A DNA stretch of 64,000 nt from VRUE01 sp963814915 (lineage in GTDB: Bacteria; Actinomycetota; Thermoleophilia; Solirubrobacterales; 70-9). The position numbers and the translations under genes were made by a program. The DNA lies in the NCBI GenBank assembly GCA_963814915.1, contig CAWFEI010000010.1, forward strand, positions 62,001 to 126,000. Direction: 5' to 3'. The notes under the pieces were generated by a model, which did not search any database, was not told the origin of the DNA, and saw only the letters and a list, made by a program, of their open reading frames with translations. Positions 45,013 through 51,783 of this stretch are shown in pieces. Within the stretch, counting starts at the first letter, position 1. Each line of letters begins with the position of its first letter.

Positions 45013-45699
45013 ATGAGCCTGGCACCACCCGAGGCCCGCGGCCCGCTGCGCCGCGAGCGCCTTCGCACCGCGCGCCTCTATTTCGTCTGCGAGGCGATGC
45101 CGAGCGGACACGATCCGGAAGCGCTGCTGCAGGCGGCGCTCACCGGCGGGGTCGACATCGTCCAGCTGCGCGAGAAGGAGCTGGGGCGGGAGGAGATCGA
45201 GCGCTCGGCCCAGACCTTCCGACGCCTCTGCGACACCCACAGCGCCCTGTTTATCGTCAACGACGACCCCTGGCTGGCCCGCACCTGCGGCGCCGACGGG
45301 GTTCACGTCGGCCAGGACGACATGCCCGTCGAGGAGGCGAGAGAGATCCTCGGGCCGGATGCGATCGTCGGCCTCTCAACCCACTCCGAGGCTCAGCTCG
45401 CGGCAAGCGCCGACGCAGCCGTGGATTACGTCAGCGTCGGGCCTATCTGGGAGACGCCGACGAAAGCGGGCCGCCCCGGCGTCGGCCTCGGCCTGGTCGA
45501 GCACGCGGCCTCCTCCGCCCCCCACCCCTTCTTCGCGATCGGCGGCGTCGACCCGGGCAACGCGGGCGAGGTCGTCGCCGCGGGCGCCCTGCGGCTCGGC
45601 GTCGTGCGGGCGGTCCGCGACGCGGCCGACCCCGCCGCGGTCGCCGCCGAGTTGCGCGGCGCCCTCGCCGCGGTCGGGGAGGCGGCGCCCGGTGCCTGA
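45013..45699 (+). CDS. thiE: thiamine phosphate synthase
   Basis: ThiE joins the pyrimidine pyrophosphate and thiazole phosphate moieties. The 228-residue TIM barrel shows LYFVCEAMP, VDIVQLREKELGREEI (near 45), LFIVNDDPWLARTCGADGVHVGQDDMPV (quoted part DGVHVGQDDMPV, near 95), GLSTHSEAQ (near 122), YVSVGPIWETPTKAGRPGVG (near 140) and FAIGGVDPGN (near 175). It is divergent from the riboswitch-controlled thiO; only 20 bp separate the start from the aptamer, so its own promoter overlaps the riboswitch DNA. Confidence 0.95.
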   Translation: MSLAPPEARGPLRRERLRTARLYFVCEAMPSGHDPEALLQAALTGGVDIVQLREKELGREEIERSAQTFRRLCDTHSALFIVNDDPWLARTCGADGVHVGQDDMPVEEAREILGPDAIVGLSTHSEAQLAASADAAVDYVSVGPIWETPTKAGRPGVGLGLVEHAASSAPHPFFAIGGVDPGNAGEVVAAGALRLGVVRAVRDAADPAAVAAELRGALAAVGEAAPGA

Positions 45700-46210
45700 C
45701 GCGCCGGACGCGCCGGACGCGCCGCGCAAGCGCAAGCAGCGCGGGGGAGGCGAGTCGAGCCCGCGCGAGCGGATGCAGCGCGGCTACGCCCGCGCCGAGG
45801 AACGCAACCAGGCGGCGCGCGAGAACCTCGAGCCGCTGGCCGAGGGCGAGCGTCCGCTGGTGGTGACGATCGGCGCCGTCGTCGCCGGGCTGATCGCGCT
45901 CTCGATCGTCGGCGGCTACCTGGCCGGCGTCGAGGTCGAAGGCGACAAACCGCGCCTCGCCCAGGTCCTCGCCCCGGCGCTGATCATGGGCGTGATGTCG
46001 TGGGGCATGTGGCGCGCGCGCTACTGGGCCGTGCTCGGCTTCCAGCTGATTCTCGTCTTCCTCATCTTCAGCGCCGTCTTCGGCCTCGCCGTGCAGGCGT
46101 CGAGCGTCGGCGAGTTCGCCGCCACCTTCGGCCTGCTCGCCGTCGCCGGGGCGTTCTTCTTCTTCATGGTCAAGGCGATGGCGAGGATCCAGATGCCGAC
46201 GCGCGACTGA
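45692..46210 (+). CDS. small three-helix membrane protein, unknown
   Basis: The GTG at 45692 overlaps the end of thiE by eight bases. The 172-residue protein starts with an Asp/Ala/Pro repeat (PDAPDAPDAP) and a basic region with a likely cytosolic helix (RMQRGYARAEERNQAARENL). Three or four membrane helices follow: LVVTIGAVVAGLIALSIVGG (near 57), LAPALIMGVMSWGMW (near 92), YWAVLGFQLILVFLIFSAVF (near 112) and FGLLAVAGAFFFFMVKAMA (near 145). I know no function; similar short proteins with an N-terminal charged stretch occur in related genomes. The position after thiE is probably only operonic. Confidence 0.7.
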   Translation: MPDAPDAPDAPRKRKQRGGGESSPRERMQRGYARAEERNQAARENLEPLAEGERPLVVTIGAVVAGLIALSIVGGYLAGVEVEGDKPRLAQVLAPALIMGVMSWGMWRARYWAVLGFQLILVFLIFSAVFGLAVQASSVGEFAATFGLLAVAGAFFFFMVKAMARIQMPTRD

Positions 46211-46212
46211 GC

Positions 46213-46259
46213 TTCCGGTGCGCTTTTCCCTCCTCCTGGGCAGGAAAGGCGCACCGGAA
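46213..46259. terminator. 17-bp stem-loop after the membrane gene
   Basis: TTCCGGTGCGC pairs with GCGCACCGGAA and continues through TTTTCC/GGAAAG (one G-T), a 17-bp stem with a 13-nt loop. It starts two bases after the stop codon at 46210 and precedes lpdA. No T-run follows, so it would be an intrinsic terminator of the T-less actinobacterial kind, or another foldback element. Confidence 0.6.
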
Positions 46260-46284
46260 CGGCGCTTCTATAGGCTGAGGTGAC

Positions 46285-47652
46285 TTGGCTGAATCCTTCG
46301 ACATGATCGTGATCGGCGGGGGCCCCGGCGGCTATGTCGCGGCGATCCGCTCTGCTCAGCTGGGCAAGAAGACCGCCGTGGTCGAGCACGACAAGCCGGG
46401 CGGGCGCTGTCTGAACTACGCCTGCATCCCGGCCAAGACGGTCCTGCGCAGCGCCGAGATCTACGACCAGGCGCGCAACAGCGCCGAGCTGGGCGTCGTC
46501 GCCAAGGACGTCGAGCTGGACTGGGATGCCCTCGGCCGGCGCCGCGCCGCGGTCTCCGAATCGCTCTCCGCCGGCGTGAAGATGCTCTGGGACAAAAACA
46601 AGGTCAGCTGGATTGAGGGAAGCGGCTCGCTCACCGCCGACGGCAATGTCCAGGTCGGCGACGATGTCTACGAGGCCGGCATCGTCGTGCTGGCCACCGG
46701 CTCGACCGCGCAACCGATCCCCGGCGTCGAATTCGGCGACAGGGTGCTCGACACCTGGGGCGCCTGGTCGCTGGCCGAGAAGCCGGGCAGGATCGCCGTC
46801 GTCGGCGCCGGCGCCTCGGGCTGTGAGATTGCCTCCGCCTACGGGCGCTTCGGCACCGAGGTGCTCCTGATCGAGATGCTCGACCAGATCCTTCCCGCCG
46901 AGGACAAGGACATGGCGCGGGTGGTCGAGCGGGCCTTCAAGAAGGAGAACATAGAGATCTCCACCGGCAGCCCGGTCGAGAACGTCGAGGCAGGCGGCGA
47001 CTCGGTCAAGCTCTCCTACGGAGACACGACGACCGAGGTCGACTACCTCTGCATCGCGGGTGGCCGCTCCGCCGACGTCGAGGGGCTCGGGCTCGACGCG
47101 GCCGGGATCGAGCTCGAGGACAACGGCAAGGTCAAGGTCGACGAGTTCGGCCGCACCAGCAACGCCAAGGTCTACGCGATCGGCGACCTCGTCAACGCCA
47201 AGGCGCTCGCCCACAAGGCTTCCGAGGAGGGTGTGGTCGCGGCTGAGCACGCCGCCGACGCGCCGACCCACCCGGTCGACCAGAACCTCGTCGCCGGCGC
47301 CACCTTCTGCCATCCGCAGGTCGCCAGCGTCGGCCTGACCGAGGCGGCGGCGAAGGAGGCCGGACACGACGTCAAGGTCGGCAAGCTCAAGCTCGGGGCG
47401 GTCGGCGGGGCCACCGTCTACGACGACAAAGACGGGATGGTCAAGCTCGTCGTCGACTCCAAGTACGGCGAGATCCTCGGCGCCCACATCGTCGGCAACC
47501 GGGCCTGCGACATGATCGCCGAGCTGGTCGCGACGATGGCGCTGGAGGGCGGCTACCAGGAGCTGGCGCGGATCGTCCATCCGCACCCGACGATCTCCGA
47601 GGCGATCTTCGAAGCCGCCCGCGCCGTGGACAAGTGGGCGACGCACGCTTGA
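46285..47652 (+). CDS. lpdA: dihydrolipoyl dehydrogenase (E3)
   Basis: E3 reoxidises dihydrolipoyl groups of the pyruvate dehydrogenase complex, passing electrons to NAD through FAD and a disulfide. The 455-residue protein has the FAD motif IVIGGGPGGYVAAI, the redox-active C-x4-C in GGRCLNYACIPAKT (near 40), the NAD motif VVGAGASGCEIAS (near 172), the second FAD-binding YAIGDLVNAKALAHKAS (near 295) and the catalytic HPHPTISE near the C-terminus. TTG start after a short AGGTGA. It heads the run lpdA-DsbA-like-pdhA-pdhB-pdhC. Confidence 0.95.
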   Translation: MAESFDMIVIGGGPGGYVAAIRSAQLGKKTAVVEHDKPGGRCLNYACIPAKTVLRSAEIYDQARNSAELGVVAKDVELDWDALGRRRAAVSESLSAGVKMLWDKNKVSWIEGSGSLTADGNVQVGDDVYEAGIVVLATGSTAQPIPGVEFGDRVLDTWGAWSLAEKPGRIAVVGAGASGCEIASAYGRFGTEVLLIEMLDQILPAEDKDMARVVERAFKKENIEISTGSPVENVEAGGDSVKLSYGDTTTEVDYLCIAGGRSADVEGLGLDAAGIELEDNGKVKVDEFGRTSNAKVYAIGDLVNAKALAHKASEEGVVAAEHAADAPTHPVDQNLVAGATFCHPQVASVGLTEAAAKEAGHDVKVGKLKLGAVGGATVYDDKDGMVKLVVDSKYGEILGAHIVGNRACDMIAELVATMALEGGYQELARIVHPHPTISEAIFEAARAVDKWATHA

Positions 47653-48239
47653 CCGGCGCGCGCGCGACCTTCTACTTCGACCTCGGATCGCCCTACGCCT
47701 ATCTGACCGCGGAGCGGATCAGCGGCCTGTTCACCGATGCCGAGCTCGAGCAGCCGGAGTGGCAGCCGATCCTGCTCGGCGGGCTCTTCCAGCACTTCGG
47801 CCGTGACTCCTGGGGCAACGGCCCCGAGCGCGAGGGCGGCATCGCCGAGGTCGAGCGCCGCGCCGCCGACTACGGGCTGGCGCGGATCGCCTGGCCGGAG
47901 CCCTGGCCGGGCAACATGCTCTTCGCGATGCGCGTGGCGACATTCGCCAAGCAGACCGGGCGCACGGTCTCCTTCGCGCTCGCCGCCTTCCGCCAGCAGT
48001 TCGCCGCCGGGCGCGACCTCAGCGAGCACGACAACGTCCTGATCGCCGCCGCGGCCTGCGAGCTGCACCCCAACGCCGTCAGCAAGGCGGCGGGCACCCA
48101 GACCGTCAAGGACGCGCTGCGCGAGGCGACCGACGCGGCGGCCGAGCGCGGCGTTATCGGCGTGCCCTCGCTCGCCGTGGGCGACGAGGTCTTCTGGGGT
48201 GACGACCGGCTGGACGAGGCGGTCGAGGCCGCGAGCTAA
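47634..48239 (+). CDS. DsbA-fold oxidoreductase / HCCA-isomerase-like protein
   Basis: A thioredoxin-fold protein of the DsbA/2-hydroxychromene-2-carboxylate isomerase family (201 residues from GTG 47634; TTG 47649 gives 196). The first strand YFDLGSPYAYL has Ser where DsbA has CxxC, as in the isomerase and kappa-GST group. An all-helical insertion covers residues 30-130. GVIGVPSLAVGDEVFWGDDR near the end has the cis-proline VP and the family's WG(D/N)DR ending. It overlaps lpdA by 19 bases and is followed by pdhA after 11, so it is cotranscribed. A thiol-linked function with the lipoyl enzymes is only a guess. Confidence 0.82.
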   Translation: MGDARLTGARATFYFDLGSPYAYLTAERISGLFTDAELEQPEWQPILLGGLFQHFGRDSWGNGPEREGGIAEVERRAADYGLARIAWPEPWPGNMLFAMRVATFAKQTGRTVSFALAAFRQQFAAGRDLSEHDNVLIAAAACELHPNAVSKAAGTQTVKDALREATDAAAERGVIGVPSLAVGDEVFWGDDRLDEAVEAAS

Positions 48240-48250
48240 CCTGAGCCTCG

Positions 48251-49438
48251 ATGCCTGACCTTCCCGACGCCGGCACCTGTTACGAGCTGCTCGCGCGGAT
48301 GGCCCTGATCCGGCGCTTCGAGGAGGAGGCCGGGCGGCAGTACCAACGGGCCAAAGCGGGTGGCTTCCTCCACCTGGGCATCGGCGAGGAGGCGACGATC
48401 GTCGGCACCACCTCGGTGATGCGCGACGAGGACTACCTGATCGGCACCTACCGCACGCACGGCCACGCGATCGCCCGCGGCACCGACCCCGAGCGGGTGA
48501 TGTCGGAGCTGTTCGGCCGGGTTGGCGGGACCAGCGGCGGGCGCGGCGGCTCGATGCACATCTTCGACCGCGAGAGGCGCTTCATGGGCGGCTACGGGAT
48601 CGTCGGCGGCAACCTGCCGATCGCGGCCGGGCTGGCCCTCTCCTCCGAGTACAAGGGCGAAGACGCGGTCACCGTCTGCATGTTCGGCGACGGCGCCTCC
48701 AACACCGGCAACTTCGGCGAGACGATGAACCTGGCGGCGCTCTGGCAGCTGCCGGTCTTCTTCCTGGTCGAGAACAACCTCTACGGGATGGGGACCTCGG
48801 TCGAGCGCCACTCCGCCCAGACCGATCTCTCCAAGAAGGCCGAGGGCTACGGCATCCCCGGCGAGCGGATCGACGGGATGGACGTGATCGCGGTGCGCGA
48901 GGCGGTCGCCGAGGGGATCCGCCAGGCGCGCGAGGAGCGCCGCCCGACCCTGCTCGAGGCCTTCACCTACCGCTACCGCGGCCACTCGGCCGCCGACCCC
49001 GAGGTCTACCGGGAGCGCGAGGAGGTCGAGGAGTGGCAGGAGAAAGACCCGATCGAGGCCTTCGCGCAGCGCTGCGTCGAGGCCGGTGTGCTGGGCGAGC
49101 GCGAGGTTAACGAGGTCCGCGAGAAGGCCGAGGAGCGGGTCGTGGCGGCGGTCGCGGCGGCGGAGGCCTCGCCCGAACCGGCGCTCGACAGCCTCTACGA
49201 AAACCTCTACGTGGTCGAGGGGGAGCCCGGCTGGTACGCGGTCGACGAGCGCAGCCCCGAGCCGCACCGGGGCGAGCGCGAGGAGTCGATGCCGGCCGCC
49301 GCGCGCGAGCTTGCCGAGGCCGGCGCCGCCTACGCCGGGCAGCCGGACGGGCCGCCGCCGAATCCCGCTGCCGACGGCGACGGCCAGGAGGATGTCGAGC
49401 CCGAGGCCTCCGAAGAGCTCGAGGAGGCGGACGACTGA
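48251..49438 (+). CDS. pdhA: pyruvate dehydrogenase E1 alpha subunit
   Basis: Thiamine diphosphate-dependent decarboxylase subunit. In 395 residues it has RFEEEAGRQYQ, LHLGIGEEATIVG (near 38), YRTHGHAIARG (near 65), GRGGSMHIFD (near 97) and the ThDP motif CMFGDGASNTGNFGETMN (near 142) ending in ENNLYGMGT (near 175). The phosphorylation-loop-like YRYRGHSAADPEVYR is near 240. The last 60 residues are an acidic, low-complexity extension (DGDGQEDVEPEASEELEEAD) not usual for the family. The stop overlaps the pdhB start by one base. Branched-chain 2-oxo acid dehydrogenase is the alternative; the neighbours favour pyruvate or acetoin. Confidence 0.9.
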   Translation: MPDLPDAGTCYELLARMALIRRFEEEAGRQYQRAKAGGFLHLGIGEEATIVGTTSVMRDEDYLIGTYRTHGHAIARGTDPERVMSELFGRVGGTSGGRGGSMHIFDRERRFMGGYGIVGGNLPIAAGLALSSEYKGEDAVTVCMFGDGASNTGNFGETMNLAALWQLPVFFLVENNLYGMGTSVERHSAQTDLSKKAEGYGIPGERIDGMDVIAVREAVAEGIRQAREERRPTLLEAFTYRYRGHSAADPEVYREREEVEEWQEKDPIEAFAQRCVEAGVLGEREVNEVREKAEERVVAAVAAAEASPEPALDSLYENLYVVEGEPGWYAVDERSPEPHRGEREESMPAAARELAEAGAAYAGQPDGPPPNPAADGDGQEDVEPEASEELEEADD

Positions 49439-50430
49439 TGGCGACGCTGCGGATGCGCGAGGCGCTGCGCGACGCGATGGCCGAGGAGATGCGGGCCGAC
49501 GAGGCGGTCTTCGTGATGGGCGAGGACGTCGGCATCTTCGAAGGCGCCTTCAAGGTGACGGAAGGGCTGCTGGAGGAGTTCGGCGAGCGGCGCGTGCGCG
49601 ACACGCCGATCTCCGAGAACACGATCGTCGGCGCCGGGGTCGGCGCGGCGATGGGCGGGCTGCGGCCCGTGGTCGAGCTGATGACGGTCAACTTCTCGCT
49701 GCTGGCGCTGGACCAGATCGTCAACCACGCCGCCGCGATCCCCTACATGTTCAACGGCCAGGCGCGGGTGCCGCTCGTGATCCGCATGCCCGGCGGCGGC
49801 GGGCACCAGCTCGGCCCGACCCACTCGCACAGCTTCGAGGCGCTCTACCTGCAGGTGCCGGGCCTGCTGGTCGCCTGCCCCTCCACCCCGGCCGACGGCA
49901 AGGCGCTGCTGAAGGCGGCGATCCGCAACGACAACCCGGTCGTCTTCATCGAGCACGAGAGCCTCTACGGGACGCGCGGCGAGGTCGCTGAGGACGGCGA
50001 CGGCGAGGCGCTGCGCTTCGGCGAGGCGGCGGTGCGCCGCGAGGGCTCCGACGTGACGATCGTCGGCATCCTCAAGATGGCCCACGTCGCCGAGGCGGCG
50101 GCGCGGGTGCTCGCCAACGAGCACGGGGTCGAGGCCGAGGTGATCGACCCGCGCACGCTGCGCCCGCTCGACCTCGACACGATCGTCGAATCGGTGCGCA
50201 AGACCAACCGGGCGGTGATCGTCGAGGAGGGCTGGCCGCACGGCGGGGTCGGCGCCAACCTGGCGACGCTGATCACCGAGCAGGCCTTCGACCACCTCGA
50301 CGCGCCCGTGCAGCGGGTGACCGGCGCCGACGTCCACATGCCCTACTCGAAGCGGCTCGAGCAGGCGGCGATCCCACACGAGGAGCACGTCGTGCGGGCC
50401 GCGCTGGCGGCGCTCGAGGGGGCGATCTGA
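49438..50430 (+). CDS. pdhB: pyruvate dehydrogenase E1 beta subunit
   Basis: The 330-residue partner of PdhA. Family features: LREALRDAMAEEMRADEAVFVMGEDVG near the N-terminus (quoted part DEAVFVMGEDVG), TPISENTIVGAGVGAAMGGLRPVVE (part ENTIVGAGVGAAMGG, near 60), MPGGGGHQLGPTHSHS (near 118) and the C-terminal transketolase domain with VEVIDPRTLRPLDLDTI-like EVIDPRTLRPLDLDTI (near 237) and VEEGWPHGGVGANLA. Starts and stops overlap with neighbours by one base (TGATG). Confidence 0.93.
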   Translation: MATLRMREALRDAMAEEMRADEAVFVMGEDVGIFEGAFKVTEGLLEEFGERRVRDTPISENTIVGAGVGAAMGGLRPVVELMTVNFSLLALDQIVNHAAAIPYMFNGQARVPLVIRMPGGGGHQLGPTHSHSFEALYLQVPGLLVACPSTPADGKALLKAAIRNDNPVVFIEHESLYGTRGEVAEDGDGEALRFGEAAVRREGSDVTIVGILKMAHVAEAAARVLANEHGVEAEVIDPRTLRPLDLDTIVESVRKTNRAVIVEEGWPHGGVGANLATLITEQAFDHLDAPVQRVTGADVHMPYSKRLEQAAIPHEEHVVRAALAALEGAI

Positions 50431-51680
50431 TGGCCGAGATCGTGATGCCGCGGCTTTCCGACTCGATGGAGGAGGGGACGGTTCTCCAGTGGCTGAAGAG
50501 CGTCGGGGATGAGGTCGCCGTCGGGGATGAGCTGGTCGAAATCGAGACCGACAAGGCGAACATGGCCTACGAAAGCGACCTTGCGGGGACGTTGAGTGAG
50601 ATCTTGGTCGACGAGGGTGAGACGGTGGCGATCGGGACGCCGATCGCGCGGGTCGGCGGTTCAGACAAGAGTGCGGGGGCCTCGGCCGCGGGTCCTGTCG
50701 GGGAGGAGGAGCCTGAGCCCACGCAGACTCAAACCGCCGAGACCGACCCGGCCGAATTGGGCACCGGAAACGGGGACCGACCGAAAGCTTCGCCGCTTGC
50801 CCGCCGGATCGCCAAGGAACGGCAGCTTGACCTCGCTCAGCTTCAGGGCTCCGGCCCCGGGGGGCGGATCGTCAAGGCAGACGTGGAAAAGGTTGAATCT
50901 GGGGCCGTGTCAACGTCAACCGCCGAAACTCCCACTCCCGCCACCGCCCCGTCCCCGGCCGCGGACGCGTCCGCTCCCGAAACCGCCAAGGGGCAGGTCA
51001 GCTACGAGGAGCCGTCCAAGCTGCAATCGACGGTGGCGCGACGGATGGCGGAGTCGAAGGCGACGGCGCCGCACTTCTACCTACGCGCCTCGGTCGACAT
51101 GAGCCAGGCGGTCGAGGGGCGGGCGAAACTGAAAGAGCTGGCAAGCGAGGGCTCGATCGTCCCCTCGTTCAACGACATGGTCGTCAAGGCCTGCGCCCTG
51201 GCTCTGCGCGAGCACCCGCGCGCCAATGGCGCCTACCGCGACGGGCGCTTCGAGCTCTACTCGCGGGTCAACGTCGGCGTCGCCGTTGCGGCCAAGGACG
51301 CGCTCGTCGTCCCCACCCTCTTCGACGCCGACAGCAAGGGCCTGCGGCAGATCGCCGTCGAGTCGCGGGCGCTGGCGGGCAAGGTGCGCGACGGGCAGAT
51401 CACCCCGCCCGAGCTCTCCGGCGCGACCTTCACCGTCTCCAACCTGGGGATGTACGGGATCGACGGCTTCTCGGCCGTGATCAACCCACCGCAGGCGGCG
51501 ATCCTGGCGGTCGGCGCGATCGAGGAGCGACCCGTCGTCCGCGACGGCGAGGTGACCACGGCCCACCTGATGCAGGTCGACCTCGCCTGCGATCACCGCA
51601 TCCTCTACGGCGCCCCCGCGGCCGAGTTCCTCGCCCGGGTCCGGGCGCTGCTCGAAGAGCCGCTGGCCCTAGCCCTCTGA
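50430..51680 (+). CDS. pdhC: dihydrolipoamide acyltransferase (E2)
   Basis: The 416-residue core of the complex. Residues 1-78 are one lipoyl domain with the modified lysine in ETDKAN (K42). A Pro/Ala/Thr linker follows, then the peripheral subunit-binding domain (ASPLARRIAKERQLDLAQL, near 115) and a second linker. The catalytic domain begins near 200 (STVARRMAESKATAPHFYL) and ends with CDHRILYGAPAAEFL near 388. The catalytic His is there, but the aspartate of the usual HxxxDG is Tyr (HRILYG). Its stop codon lies in the left arm of a foldback element. Confidence 0.92.
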   Translation: MAEIVMPRLSDSMEEGTVLQWLKSVGDEVAVGDELVEIETDKANMAYESDLAGTLSEILVDEGETVAIGTPIARVGGSDKSAGASAAGPVGEEEPEPTQTQTAETDPAELGTGNGDRPKASPLARRIAKERQLDLAQLQGSGPGGRIVKADVEKVESGAVSTSTAETPTPATAPSPAADASAPETAKGQVSYEEPSKLQSTVARRMAESKATAPHFYLRASVDMSQAVEGRAKLKELASEGSIVPSFNDMVVKACALALREHPRANGAYRDGRFELYSRVNVGVAVAAKDALVVPTLFDADSKGLRQIAVESRALAGKVRDGQITPPELSGATFTVSNLGMYGIDGFSAVINPPQAAILAVGAIEERPVVRDGEVTTAHLMQVDLACDHRILYGAPAAEFLARVRALLEEPLALAL

Positions 51681-51783
51681 GAGGGTGCACGGCGCTGCGC
51701 ATATCGGCGTCCTCGGTCGCTCGCGTGCAGAGCACGCCACGCTCCCTGCGGCCACCGATCTGCTTGGCCGTGCACCCTCTCAG
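51677..51783. repeat. 107-bp foldback element over two convergent stop codons
   Basis: Perfect 17-bp arms CTGAGAGGGTGCACGGC (51677-51693) and GCCGTGCACCCTCTCAG (51767-51783). Each arm contains the TGA of the gene beside it. The core on the minus strand (GGCCAAGCAGATC, GGGAGCGTGGCGTGC, GCACGCGAGCGACCGAGGA, CGC) is closely similar to the element at 39621. It can also act as a bidirectional terminator. Confidence 0.8.
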
